Below are positions 16,414 through 24,352 of a stretch of DNA of 28,427 nt, piece after piece. This DNA comes from an uncultured Sphingomonas sp. (lineage in GTDB: Bacteria; Pseudomonadota; Alphaproteobacteria; Sphingomonadales; Sphingomonadaceae): NCBI GenBank assembly GCA_946482655.1, contig CAMLSA010000034.1, positions 1 through 28,427 on the forward strand, given 5' to 3'. Made by a program: the position numbers and the translations under genes. Position 1 is the first letter of the stretch. Every line of letters starts with the position of its first letter. The notes below the pieces were generated by a model, which saw only the letters and a list, made by a program, of their open reading frames with translations, had not been told where the DNA came from and made no database searches.

Positions 16414-16507
16414 TTTTCCTGAAGCCATTGCCAAGACTTAGCGGTGATTGCCCGAACGAATCGCAGTGCGGACGTGGAAGGCGGGATTTCCCGGTCTTTT
16501 CGGCATC

Positions 16508-16523
16508 TGGCACGCCTCCTGCA
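16508..16523 (+). promoter_or_regulatory. Sigma-54 (RpoN) promoter
   Basis: TGGCACGCCTCCTGCA matches the -24/-12 consensus TGGCACGNNNNTTGCW at all defined positions but one (C for the first T of TTGC). Exactly 10 bases separate GG from GC, and the base before is C as in the extended consensus. The predicted start is near 16534, about 40 bases before the small ORF at 16574. Confidence 0.85.
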
Positions 16524-16573
16524 ACTCTGTTGGGCATCGGCCGGCAAGGGGTCGGCCCAAAGGAAACGAGACG

Positions 16574-16741
16574 ATGTTCGACACCACTTCCAGCATGAGC
16601 GATGCCGGCCGCTTCCTGCTCGCGGTCGGCGGCGGCCTTTTGTTCAGCCTCGCGTGCCTCACCGCGGCGATCGGCCCGGTCAACGCCAGCTGCGCCTGCA
16701 CCGCGGCGGGCGTTCCGCTCGACCGCCCCACGCTTCTCTGA
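16574..16741 (+). CDS. 55-residue membrane or secreted peptide under sigma-54 control
   Basis: This small ORF has ATG 16574 with AGGAA (16561-16565) eight bases upstream. It encodes a short polar N-terminus, a hydrophobic segment (about residues 13-36, RFLLAVGGGLLFSLACLTAAIG) and a tail with two close cysteines (SCAC, 39-42). The segment could be a signal peptide with cleavage after VNA (residue 38) or a single membrane anchor. I know no characterised family. Its position directly behind the sigma-54 promoter and 27 bases before the PspC-domain gene suggests a role in envelope stress. The evidence for coding is the clear ribosome-binding site, the hydrophobic profile and the context. Confidence 0.65.
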   Translation: MFDTTSSMSDAGRFLLAVGGGLLFSLACLTAAIGPVNASCACTAAGVPLDRPTLL

Positions 16742-16768
16742 TCCACGTCCATCCACCAAGGAATTGCC

Positions 16769-16962
16769 ATGTCGGTCCGGGGCAACAGCTCCGTCTCAAC
16801 ACGAGCGAGGGCAAGATCATGGGCGTCTGCGCCGGTCTCGCCGATTATACCGGCGTCGATCCGATGCTGGTGCGGGTGCTCGCCGTGCTGCTGACGCTGT
16901 GCGGAGCCGGGTCGACGGTCATCCTCTACCTGATTGTGGGCATGCTCGCCCCGGCCGAATAG
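16769..16962 (+). pseudogene. pspC: PspC-domain membrane protein, apparent one-base frameshift
   Basis: A PspC domain (envelope stress, phage-shock system) is plain in the frame ending at 16962: QQLRLNTSEGKI, MGVCAGLADYTGVDPMLVRVLAVLL, then a membrane segment ending in LYLIVGMLAP. The natural start, ATG 16769 with AAGGAA upstream, is in another frame. Adding one G to the run 16779-16782 joins them into a normal 64-residue protein beginning MSVRG. As written, translation could only start inside, at ATG 16819 (GAGGG upstream), giving 47 residues without the N-terminal part. Either a sequencing error or a real lesion explains it. It follows the small ORF and probably shares its sigma-54 promoter. 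No pspA or pspB is nearby. Confidence 0.8.
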
Positions 16963-16989
16963 ATACGGAACGACCTCCCCGGACGAAGA

Positions 16990-18324
16990 TCAGCTCGTAG
17001 CCGCCCGCCGCAGCCGCGCCACCGCACGTTCCTTGCCGATCAACGGGAGCAGCGCGTTCATGTCGGGGCCATGCTCGCGCCCGGTCAGCGCAAGGCGGAG
17101 CGGCAGGAACAGGCCCTTGCCCTTGCGACCGGTCTCGGTGCCGAGCGCGGCCGTCAGTGTTTTCCAGATGCCTTCGGCCCAATCCGCTTCCGCCGCCAGC
17201 GACGCCGCCCTGGCCAGGAACTCGCGATCCTCGGGGCCCGCAGAGACAGCGGCGGCGTCCTCGACGACCGCCCACCAATCTCCGGCTTCGTACAGGGTAG
17301 TCAGATTGGGCTGAATAGCCTCCCAGGCCGCCTTGTCCATGCCCCGCGGCAGGCGGTCGGCCACCGCGCCATGATCCAGCATATGGACTATCCGCGTGTT
17401 GAGGGCCTTCAGCTCGTCGAGATCGAATCGTGCCGGCGCACGGCCGAAACGGGCGAAGTCGAAGCTGTCTATCAGCGGCGCCGGATCGGCGACAGCCTCG
17501 ACCGGCAGGCTGGTGCCGATGCGCGCGAGCAGCGCGATCAGCGCAAGGGGTTCGATCCCCTCCTCCCGAAGCGCGTCGCAGCCGAGCGAACCAAGCCGCT
17601 TGGACAGCTTACCTTCGCTTCCCACCAGCAGCGCCTCATGCGCGAAGGCCGGAGGTTCGGCGCCGAGCGCGGCGAACATCTGGAGCTGAAGCCCGGTGTT
17701 GGTGACATGGTCTTCACCGCGCACGACGTGAGTAACCCCCATGTCGATGTCGTCGATCGCGCTCGGGAGCATATAGAGCCAGCTTCCGTCGGCGCGGCGG
17801 ATCACCGGATCGGACAGTAGCTTCGGATCGAGATTCTGCAGCCCGCGGATCAGGTCGTCCCACTGTATCGGAATGTCGTGGTCGAGCTTGAAGCGCCAGT
17901 GCGGGCGGCGGCCCTCGGCCTCGAAGGCGGAGTGTTCCGCGTCACCTAGCGCCAGCGCGGCGCGATCGTAGATCGGCGGCAGCCCGCGACCGGCGAGAAT
18001 CTTGCGCTTCAGCTCGAGTTCCTCGGCGGTCTCGTAGCAGGCATAGACACGGCCCGCCTCGCGCAGTTCCTCAAAGCGGCGCTCATAGAGCGCGAATCGA
18101 TCCGACTGGCGCGCGCTGCCGTCCGGGGAGAGGCCAAGCCACTCCAGATCGGCGTGGATCGCCGAGGCGTTTGCCTCGGTCGACCGTTCCAGGTCGGTAT
18201 CGTCGAGCCGCAGCAGGAAGCGTCCGCCATGCCGCCGCGCCCACATCCAGTTGTGGAGCGCGGTGCGGATGTTGCCGACGTGGAGCCGGCCGGTGGGGGA
18301 GGGGGCGAAGCGGGTGACTACCAT
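16990..18324 (-). CDS. gltX: Glutamyl-tRNA synthetase (short, GltX2-like form)
   Basis: The 444-residue class I synthetase charges tRNA with glutamate. The HIGH-type motif is in RFAPSPTGRLHVGNIRTAL (residues 5-23), the KMSKS-type motif is GKLSKRLG, and VRGEDH and DDTDLERS are also conserved. Alphaproteobacteria often carry two copies, one of which can charge tRNA-Gln for the amidotransferase route. The short length and RLHVGN wording suggest the second type, but specificity cannot be decided from sequence here. Start ATG 18324 has GAGG seven bases upstream. It diverges from prs across a 114-base gap. Confidence 0.95.
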   Translation of the reverse strand: MVVTRFAPSPTGRLHVGNIRTALHNWMWARRHGGRFLLRLDDTDLERSTEANASAIHADLEWLGLSPDGSARQSDRFALYERRFEELREAGRVYACYETAEELELKRKILAGRGLPPIYDRAALALGDAEHSAFEAEGRRPHWRFKLDHDIPIQWDDLIRGLQNLDPKLLSDPVIRRADGSWLYMLPSAIDDIDMGVTHVVRGEDHVTNTGLQLQMFAALGAEPPAFAHEALLVGSEGKLSKRLGSLGCDALREEGIEPLALIALLARIGTSLPVEAVADPAPLIDSFDFARFGRAPARFDLDELKALNTRIVHMLDHGAVADRLPRGMDKAAWEAIQPNLTTLYEAGDWWAVVEDAAAVSAGPEDREFLARAASLAAEADWAEGIWKTLTAALGTETGRKGKGLFLPLRLALTGREHGPDMNALLPLIGKERAVARLRRAATS

Positions 18325-18438
18325 GGCCGCGCCTCATAGAGACAGTTCGACCTTGGGGCCATCCCGGCCATTGCGGGGATCGGGTTTGGACCCTAATAGG
18401 CCGCCAATACGGCTACAGCCGTCGCGGGGACCCTGTAT

Positions 18439-19374
18439 ATGAAGCTTCTCACCGGCAATTCGAACCAGACGCTCGCGAAGGCGATCGCCGCCTATCTCGA
18501 AGTGCCGCTGACCGACGCGAGCGTTCGCCGCTTTGCTGACGAGGAGGTGTTCGTCGAGATCCATGAAAATGTCCGCGGCGAGGACGTGTTCGTGATCCAG
18601 TCGACCGGCTATCCGGCAAATGACAATCTGATGGAGCTGCTGATCTGCATCGACGCACTGAAGCGATCGTCGGCTCGGCGGATCACCGCCGTCATCCCCT
18701 ATTTCGGCTATGCCCGGCAGGACCGCAAGCCCGGTCCGCGAACGCCGATTTCCGCCAAATTGGTCGCCAACCTGCTCGAGACGGCAGGCGCCAACCGCGT
18801 CCTCTCGGTCGATCTCCACGCCGGACAGATTCAGGGGTTCTTCGATATTCCGACCGACAATCTTTACGCCGCGCCGGTGATGTCGGCCGACATCCAGGCG
18901 CGCTTCGCGGGTCGAAACATCATGGTCGTCTCGCCCGATGTGGGCGGTGTCGTCCGGGCCCGGGCGCTCTCCAAGCGGCTCGACAACGCTCCGCTGGCGA
19001 TCGTCGACAAGCGCCGCGAGCGGCCAGGCGAATCGGAGGTGATGAACATCATCGGCGATGTTTCGGGGCGCTTCTGCATTCTCGTCGACGACATCGTCGA
19101 CTCGGCCGGCACGCTCTGCAACGCCGCCGCGGCGCTGCGTCAGGCGGGGGCCGAGGAGGTCGTCGCCTATGTCAGCCACGGCGTCCTCTCCGGCGGCGCG
19201 GTCGCGCGGGTCGAGCGTTCGGAGCTGCTCGAGCTGGTGATCACCGATTCGATCGGCGCTCCCCCCGCAGTCGCCGACGCGAAGAAGATTCGCCACCTGA
19301 CGATCGCTCCGCTGCTCGGCGAGGCGATCAAGCGCATCGCCGACGAAAGCTCGGTGTCGAGCCTGTTCGACTGA
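18439..19374 (+). CDS. prs: Ribose-phosphate pyrophosphokinase (PRPP synthetase)
   Basis: The 311-residue enzyme makes PRPP from ribose 5-phosphate and ATP for nucleotide, histidine, tryptophan and NAD synthesis. Signatures are [11 protein letters not shown] (31-41), the flexible loop [14 protein letters not shown] (91-104), [14 protein letters not shown] (125-138) and the PRPP loop [11 protein letters not shown] (216-226). The length matches bacterial class I enzymes. ATG 18439 is preceded by a GGGGA about nine bases away. A HisN-type gene follows 62 bases later on the same strand; histidine synthesis consumes PRPP, so shared transcription would make sense. Confidence 0.97.
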   Translation: MKLLTGNSNQTLAKAIAAYLEVPLTDASVRRFADEEVFVEIHENVRGEDVFVIQSTGYPANDNLMELLICIDALKRSSARRITAVIPYFGYARQDRKPGPRTPISAKLVANLLETAGANRVLSVDLHAGQIQGFFDIPTDNLYAAPVMSADIQARFAGRNIMVVSPDVGGVVRARALSKRLDNAPLAIVDKRRERPGESEVMNIIGDVSGRFCILVDDIVDSAGTLCNAAAALRQAGAEEVVAYVSHGVLSGGAVARVERSELLELVITDSIGAPPAVADAKKIRHLTIAPLLGEAIKRIADESSVSSLFD

Positions 19375-19400
19375 GACCAGAACTCCCTCTCCTTCAGGGG

Positions 19401-19440
19401 AGGAGGAAATGGGAGCCCGACGCGGATGACTCTCGTATGA
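19401..19440 (+). promoter_or_regulatory. Two chained mini-ORFs leading into the hisN start
   Basis: A strong purine run (GGGGAGGAGGAA, 19397-19408) precedes ATG 19409, which opens a six-codon ORF ending at TGA 19427-19429. That TGA overlaps ATG 19426, which opens a four-codon ORF ending at TGA 19438-19440. That TGA in turn overlaps the hisN start ATG 19437. Both joints are ATGA. The HisN gene has no nearer ribosome-binding site, so ribosomes may reach its start by re-initiation. Confidence 0.5.
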
Positions 19441-20201
19441 CCAACGAAGACATCATATTGGCCAATCGCCTCGCGGAGGCGGCGGGCGATGCGATCCGTC
19501 CGTTCTTCCGGGCCCGCTTTGAGCGCGAGACCAAGGCCGATGCCTCGCCGGTCACCGAGGCCGACCGCGCCGCCGAGGCCGCCATGCGCGCGATCCTGAA
19601 CGTCGAGCGGCCTGCGGATGGGATCATTGGCGAGGAATATGGCAATGATCGCGAGGGCGCGGCACGGATCTGGGTGCTCGATCCGATCGACGGCACCCGC
19701 GCCTTCGTCGCAGGCCGCCCCCTGTTCGGCACTCTGATCGCGCTGATCGAGGATCGTCAGCCGGTGCTCGGGGTGATCGATCAGCCGATCGCGCGCGATC
19801 GCTGGGTAGGGGCGAAGGGGCAGTTGACGATGTTCAACGGCGTGGCCGCGCGAACCCGGCGGTGCTCGAAGCTAGCCGACGCGCATATCGGCACGACCTC
19901 GCCTGCGGCATTCGCGCTGTCCGAATATGAACGCTTCCTCAAGGTGAGCGCCGCCGCCGGCGACACCTTGTGGGGCGGCGATTGCCACAACTATGGGCTG
20001 ACCGCCTCGGGTCATCTCGACGCGGTGGTCGAGTCGGGCCTGAAGCTTCACGACTTCGCCGCGCTGATCCCGGTCATCGAGGGTGCCGGCGGGAAGATGA
20101 CCGACTGGCAGGGCAGGCCTCTCGACGCGCACAGCCCGGGCGAGGTGATCGCCGCGGGCGACCCGGCGCTGATCGAGCAGATCGCCGCACTGCTGAATTG
20201 A
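19437..20201 (+). CDS. hisN: HisN-type histidinol-phosphatase (inositol monophosphatase family)
   Basis: The 254-residue member of the inositol-monophosphatase superfamily has the metal-binding set GEEYG (65-69), DPIDGTRAF (82-90) and LKLHDFAALIPVIEGAGG near the C-terminus. The wording DPIDGTRAFVAGRP, GGDCHNYG and HLDAVVESGLKLHD is typical of HisN, the histidinol-phosphate phosphatase of actinobacteria and many alphaproteobacteria, rather than of SuhB or CysQ; this is a judgement from motif wording. Start ATG 19437 gives the usual N-terminus. It follows prs and converges with the AsmA-like gene (19-base gap). Confidence 0.86.
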   Translation: MTNEDIILANRLAEAAGDAIRPFFRARFERETKADASPVTEADRAAEAAMRAILNVERPADGIIGEEYGNDREGAARIWVLDPIDGTRAFVAGRPLFGTLIALIEDRQPVLGVIDQPIARDRWVGAKGQLTMFNGVAARTRRCSKLADAHIGTTSPAAFALSEYERFLKVSAAAGDTLWGGDCHNYGLTASGHLDAVVESGLKLHDFAALIPVIEGAGGKMTDWQGRPLDAHSPGEVIAAGDPALIEQIAALLN

Positions 20202-20220
20202 TCGTCGGGGCGATGGAAAT

Positions 20221-22347
20221 CTACAGCCTCAGGCTCTCCGGCTGCTTTCGATCCCCGGCCTGTTCGCGGTTCTCGCGGACCTTGCCGACATCCTTGCGCG
20301 GCTTGCCGCTCTTGGTGCGCATCGCGCTCGCCTGAGCACCGGCGAGCACGGGGCCGCACGCCGCCGACTTGGCGTCGCCGACGTCGACGAAGGCCAGCAC
20401 CGCCGCGAGCGGGCTTGCCGCCACACCGAGCGCTACGCCCGCCCCCGCGCGCGTCAGAAGTTGCGGGCTGATGATGTTGATGCCCGGCGAGGCAAAGTAG
20501 CCCTTGATGCCGATCGGCGACTGACCAGAGAACAGGCTGAACTTCTTGGAGTCCGCGCGGAATCTCATGTCGAGCGACTCGTCCTTGAAGCTGAAGCCGC
20601 CCTTGGCCGTCATGACGTTCTTGTCGGTGTCGATCAGAATGGGATCGGCGGCTGCGACGCCGTTGCGCACGGTAAAGCCAAGCAGGCCGCAATTGATCTC
20701 GATCGGCTTCTTCAGCTTGTCCTGAATCAGCTTCTGCAGGAACAGCCCGATATCGAATTCCGAGAGCTGGACATATTGGGTCCAGAAAGTGCCTTTTGGC
20801 AGAATGACCGCAATGCGCCCATCCGAGGTCGCGAGCGAATCGCGTAACGTGTTGCCGGTGCCCTGAAGCTTGACGCGCGCCTTGATTGTCCCGGTGGTGC
20901 CGGCCTGTTCGACACCGAAGCCGGCGAACAGTTTGGACATCGGTGTCGGCGAGAGGCGGATGTCGTAATCGGTGATTACCGACGGCACCCGCGCGTTGAT
21001 GGCGATGTTGGAGGCGAGATGGCCGCCCGCGATGTCGAAGGTGAACGGCGAGAGCTTCATCAGGCTGCGATCGAGATCGAAGGTCAGGCCGACGTTCGAG
21101 ATCGGGAATTTCGGGTTCCGGAAATCCTTTACCCTGTAAAGAATGTGCGCATCGAAATTGCGGATCGATTCCAGACGCAGCGGCGCGTCGGGCAGGATAC
21201 GCGGGGTGCCGCCTGTCTGTTTGACCGCAGCCTGCGCTCCCCTTGTCGCCAGCGTCTGCGGTTCATAGCCGATGAATGGCCCGACATCTATCACATCGAC
21301 CATGTTCGAGTTGAGCACCGCGTCAAGGAACAGCCGTTCCTTCGGGAAGCTGATCGTCATCCGACCGTGCAGGTCGCTCGCGCCATAGCGGCCGTTGATT
21401 CGGGTGAAGCGCCATTCGCCGCCGGCCTTGGTCAGCTTCGACGTGAACCAATAGGCACGGGTGTCGGGCGCGGCAACGCCGAGGAAATCGAACAAATGGC
21501 GCACATTGGGGCCGCGCACCTTCAGGCTGAGGTCGGAGCCTTCGATCTGGGTGGCGGCCGGGAGGGCGCCGTTCACATCCATGAAGGTCGCGCCCGATCG
21601 GGCATGCAGTTCGAAATTGGTGCGGCCGAAGGTGACCGTCGAGTTCGGCGAGAGCAGCGCGCCGTGCATGGAGAAAGGCCGTCCGCGCAACGTGCCCGTG
21701 CCGGTGAACGGCACCTTCCCCTCGATCCGCCGGGCGCCCGCGGCAATGTCGCCGATCTTGACGTCGGTTTGGAGCTGCATCTGCGGATCGACATAGCGGA
21801 CCTGAGTGTTGGTCACGTCGGCACGCCCGATCGTCGGCCATTGGAACGGTTCGCCCTTCCGCTCGCCGAAGGTCCATGTATTGCGCCTCTGCCGATCCCA
21901 TTCGGCATCGATCTTGGCGCCGTGGAGCGCCAGCCATTCCGCCTGGCGCTTGCCGAACAGTGTCGGAATTGTGTCGATCCGCGCGGCGATATGCCGGGCC
22001 TCGAAGAAATTGGGCTGGCTGGCCCATTTCGGATTGGAGATGGTGAGGCCGTCGGCGACGAATCGCGCGTCGATGATGTCGAAATAGAATTGGAAGTCGC
22101 CGGCGACTCTGACCTGGCGCTCTGTCATCCGGCTGGCGATCGATTCGAACTGGGGTTTGAGGAAGCGGCCCTTGGTCACAAACAGGATGAACCAGGCAAG
22201 AACGATGAGACCTATGATCGTCGCGACCACCGCAAATCCGGCCGCGAGTGTCCACGTCGCGGGATCGCGACGTGGCCGCACGGGCGCGGGATCAGGGCGG
22301 GTCGCACCCGTCGGGACCTCGATCGGGGGATGCGGTTCGACGACCAT
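20221..22347 (-). CDS. AsmA-family envelope protein
   Basis: This 708-residue protein has a proline-rich cytoplasmic N-terminus, one membrane segment (about 33-57, LAAGFAVVATIIGLIVLAWFI) and a long, beta-rich periplasmic region of AsmA type (VAGDFQFYFDIIDARFVADGLTISNPKW near the start; FDIAGGHLASNIAINARVP and GTIKARVKLQGTGNTLRDSLATSDGRIAVILPKG later). AsmA-like proteins are thought to form bridge-like lipid carriers between inner and outer membranes. The C-terminal 70 residues are basic and probably disordered. ATG 22347 has AAGG just upstream. It diverges from rpmI. Confidence 0.88.
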   Translation of the reverse strand: MVVEPHPPIEVPTGATRPDPAPVRPRRDPATWTLAAGFAVVATIIGLIVLAWFILFVTKGRFLKPQFESIASRMTERQVRVAGDFQFYFDIIDARFVADGLTISNPKWASQPNFFEARHIAARIDTIPTLFGKRQAEWLALHGAKIDAEWDRQRRNTWTFGERKGEPFQWPTIGRADVTNTQVRYVDPQMQLQTDVKIGDIAAGARRIEGKVPFTGTGTLRGRPFSMHGALLSPNSTVTFGRTNFELHARSGATFMDVNGALPAATQIEGSDLSLKVRGPNVRHLFDFLGVAAPDTRAYWFTSKLTKAGGEWRFTRINGRYGASDLHGRMTISFPKERLFLDAVLNSNMVDVIDVGPFIGYEPQTLATRGAQAAVKQTGGTPRILPDAPLRLESIRNFDAHILYRVKDFRNPKFPISNVGLTFDLDRSLMKLSPFTFDIAGGHLASNIAINARVPSVITDYDIRLSPTPMSKLFAGFGVEQAGTTGTIKARVKLQGTGNTLRDSLATSDGRIAVILPKGTFWTQYVQLSEFDIGLFLQKLIQDKLKKPIEINCGLLGFTVRNGVAAADPILIDTDKNVMTAKGGFSFKDESLDMRFRADSKKFSLFSGQSPIGIKGYFASPGINIISPQLLTRAGAGVALGVAASPLAAVLAFVDVGDAKSAACGPVLAGAQASAMRTKSGKPRKDVGKVRENREQAGDRKQPESLRL

Positions 22348-22391
22348 GACCTTGTAAAACCGCTCAGCTAACCGCCTGGTTCCGCTGGCGG

Positions 22392-22420
22392 TTGCAATGT
22401 GCGCGCAACGCCCTTATAGG
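22392..22420 (+). promoter_or_regulatory. Candidate promoter of rpmI-rplT
   Basis: TTGCAA (22392-22397) and TATAGG (22415-22420) stand 17 bases apart in the 156-base gap between the divergent AsmA-like gene and rpmI. Each matches four of six consensus bases. The leader would be about 75 bases. Moderate match only. Confidence 0.35.
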
Positions 22421-22503
22421 GCCGCGCTTCCGCGATTTGATGGACCGCCCGGCCGTATGGGCTGCCGTGGCTGTCTGCAAACGTCGCATATCAGGAGACG
22501 AAA

Positions 22504-22707
22504 ATGCCCAAGCTCAAGACCAAGAGCGGCGTCAAAAAACGCTTCAAGCTCACGGCCACCGGCAAGGTGAAGCACGGCGTCGCCGGCAAGCGCCACCGGC
22601 TGATCAGCCACAATGCCAAATATATCCGCCAGAATCGCGGCACCACTGTTCTCGCCGAGGCCGATACGGCCCGGGTGAAGCTGTGGGCGCCGTACGGCCT
22701 GAACTAA
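22504..22707 (+). CDS. rpmI: 50S ribosomal protein L35
   Basis: The 67-residue basic L35 begins [22 protein letters not shown] and contains the family's [16 protein letters not shown]. It belongs to the large ribosomal subunit. ATG 22504 has AGGAG (22493-22497) six bases upstream. rplT follows after 13 bases, the usual pair. infC, which often precedes them, is not here; the upstream neighbour is the divergent AsmA-like gene. Confidence 0.98.
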   Translation: MPKLKTKSGVKKRFKLTATGKVKHGVAGKRHRLISHNAKYIRQNRGTTVLAEADTARVKLWAPYGLN

Positions 22708-22720
22708 GGAGGGCCGGTAG

Positions 22721-23098
22721 ATGGCACGCGTCAAACGCGGTACGACCACCCACGCCAAGCACAAGAGGGTTCTTGAGCAGGCGAAGGGTTATTATGGCCG
22801 CCGCAAGAACACCATCCGCATCGCCAAGCAGGCTGTGGAGAAGGCGGGTCAATACGCCTATCGCGACCGCAAGGTGAAGAAGCGTTCGTTCCGGGCGCTT
22901 TGGATCCAGCGTATCAACGCCGCGGTCCGCACCGAAGGCCTGACCTATGGCGTCTTCATGCATGGCCTCAAGCTTGCCGGTGTCGAGCTGGACCGCAAGG
23001 TCCTGGCCGACATGGCGATGCATGAGGGCGAGACCTTTTCGGTCATCGTGGCCCAGGCCAAGGCTGCCCTGCCCGAAGGCGCCCGGGTCGCGGCGTAA
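22721..23098 (+). CDS. rplT: 50S ribosomal protein L20
   Basis: The 125-residue L20 has the conserved [29 protein letters not shown] start and the [13 protein letters not shown] segment. It binds 23S rRNA early in assembly, and in E. coli it also represses its own operon. Start ATG 22721 has AAGGAGGG upstream, overlapping the end of rpmI. A strong terminator begins 23 bases after the stop. Confidence 0.98.
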   Translation: MARVKRGTTTHAKHKRVLEQAKGYYGRRKNTIRIAKQAVEKAGQYAYRDRKVKKRSFRALWIQRINAAVRTEGLTYGVFMHGLKLAGVELDRKVLADMAMHEGETFSVIVAQAKAALPEGARVAA

Positions 23099-23121
23099 AT
23101 CTTCGGAAACGAGATCGGGGA

Positions 23122-23154
23122 GGGCGCGGTGGCCAAGGTCACCGCGCCCTTTTT
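23122..23154 (+). terminator. Rho-independent terminator after rplT
   Basis: GGGCGCGGTG (23122-23131) and CACCGCGCCC (23140-23149) form a perfect 10-bp stem around an 8-base loop, followed by TTTTT. It closes the rpmI-rplT transcript before pheS, so pheST needs its own promoter in 23155-23263; no clear one is visible. Confidence 0.93.
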
Positions 23155-23263
23155 GTTGTCGGCCGGCTGATCGAGGTGAAAGTCTTGCTATCGGTCGACC
23201 GCACCCGCTACGGGCCTCCGCTAAAGCAGGCCCAGGCATGCGACGGAATGCGAGCGAGAAGAA

Positions 23264-24352
23264 ATGTCTGATTACGCTTATGTTGAGAGCTTCCTGCCTC
23301 AAATCCATGAGGCGCCGGACCTTACTGCGCTGGAAACTCTCCGGATCGGAACGCTCGGCAAGTCGGGGGAGGTGACCGCCCTGCTCAAGACGCTCGGCGC
23401 CATGACGCCCGAGGAGCGGCAGGCTGAAGGGCCGAAGATTCACGCGTTGCGCGAGGCGGCGACCGCGGCGATCGCCGACCGCAAGGCGGCACTCGAGGCC
23501 GCGGCGATCGAGGCCCGGCTCGCGACCGAGCGATTCGACATGAGCTTACCGGTGTCGCCCGGCGCTCAGGGAACGATCCATCCGGTCGCGCAGGTGATGG
23601 ACGAGCTGGCTGAAATCTTCGCCGATCTCGGCTTCGCGGTCGCGACCGGCCCCGAGATCGAGGACGACTGGCATAATTTTACTGCGCTCAACATTCCGGA
23701 GACCCATCCCGCGCGCGCGATGCACGACACCTTCTATTTTCCCGACCGCGAAGGCGGGAAAAAGATGCTGCTGCGCACCCATACCTCGCCGGTGCAGATC
23801 CGCACGATGATGAAGACGAAGCCGCCGATCCGGATCATCGCGCCGGGGCGGACATATCGTTCGGATTCGGACGCGACCCATACCCCGATGTTTCACCAGG
23901 TCGAGGGGCTGGTGATCGATCGCGGGATCCATATGGGTCATCTCAAATGGACGCTGGAAACATTTGTGAAGGCCTTCTTCGAGCGCGACGACATCGTGCT
24001 GCGCCTGCGTCCCAGCTTCTTCCCCTTCACCGAGCCGTCGGCCGAGGTCGATGTCGGCTTCACATGGGAGAAGAGCCGGCGCGTGATCGGCGGCGATCCG
24101 GCGGCCGGGAATGGCGGCTGGATGGAGATATTGGGCTCTGGAATGGTCCATCCCCGGGTGATCGCCAATTGCGGCCTCGATCCCGACGAGTGGCAGGGCT
24201 TCGCCTTCGGCTGCGGGATCGATCGGCTGGCGATGCTCAAATATGGGATGGACGATTTGCGCGCCTTCTTCGACGGCGACCTGCGCTGGCTCAGACATTA
24301 TGGCTTCGCGGCGCTGGACGTGCCCACGCTGAGTGGGGGGGTGGGCGCATGA
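23264..24352 (+). CDS. pheS: Phenylalanyl-tRNA synthetase, alpha subunit
   Basis: The 362-residue class II catalytic subunit charges tRNA-Phe as part of an alpha2-beta2 enzyme. It has an N-terminal coiled-coil region (about 1-90), [19 protein letters not shown], the motif 2 region [12 protein letters not shown] with [20 protein letters not shown], and motif 3 [17 protein letters not shown]. The Ala of GFAFG, which helps shape the phenylalanine pocket in E. coli, is present. ATG 23264 has only a weak purine run (GAGAAGAA) upstream. The stop overlaps the pheT start (ATGA, 24349-24352). No pheM-type leader peptide is evident. Confidence 0.97.
   Translation: MSDYAYVESFLPQIHEAPDLTALETLRIGTLGKSGEVTALLKTLGAMTPEERQAEGPKIHALREAATAAIADRKAALEAAAIEARLATERFDMSLPVSPGAQGTIHPVAQVMDELAEIFADLGFAVATGPEIEDDWHNFTALNIPETHPARAMHDTFYFPDREGGKKMLLRTHTSPVQIRTMMKTKPPIRIIAPGRTYRSDSDATHTPMFHQVEGLVIDRGIHMGHLKWTLETFVKAFFERDDIVLRLRPSFFPFTEPSAEVDVGFTWEKSRRVIGGDPAAGNGGWMEILGSGMVHPRVIANCGLDPDEWQGFAFGCGIDRLAMLKYGMDDLRAFFDGDLRWLRHYGFAALDVPTLSGGVGA

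Noticed and set aside
21019..22371. A 450-codon plus-strand frame opposite the AsmA-like gene
   Set aside because: Shadow frame; the minus strand encodes a coherent membrane-anchored AsmA protein.
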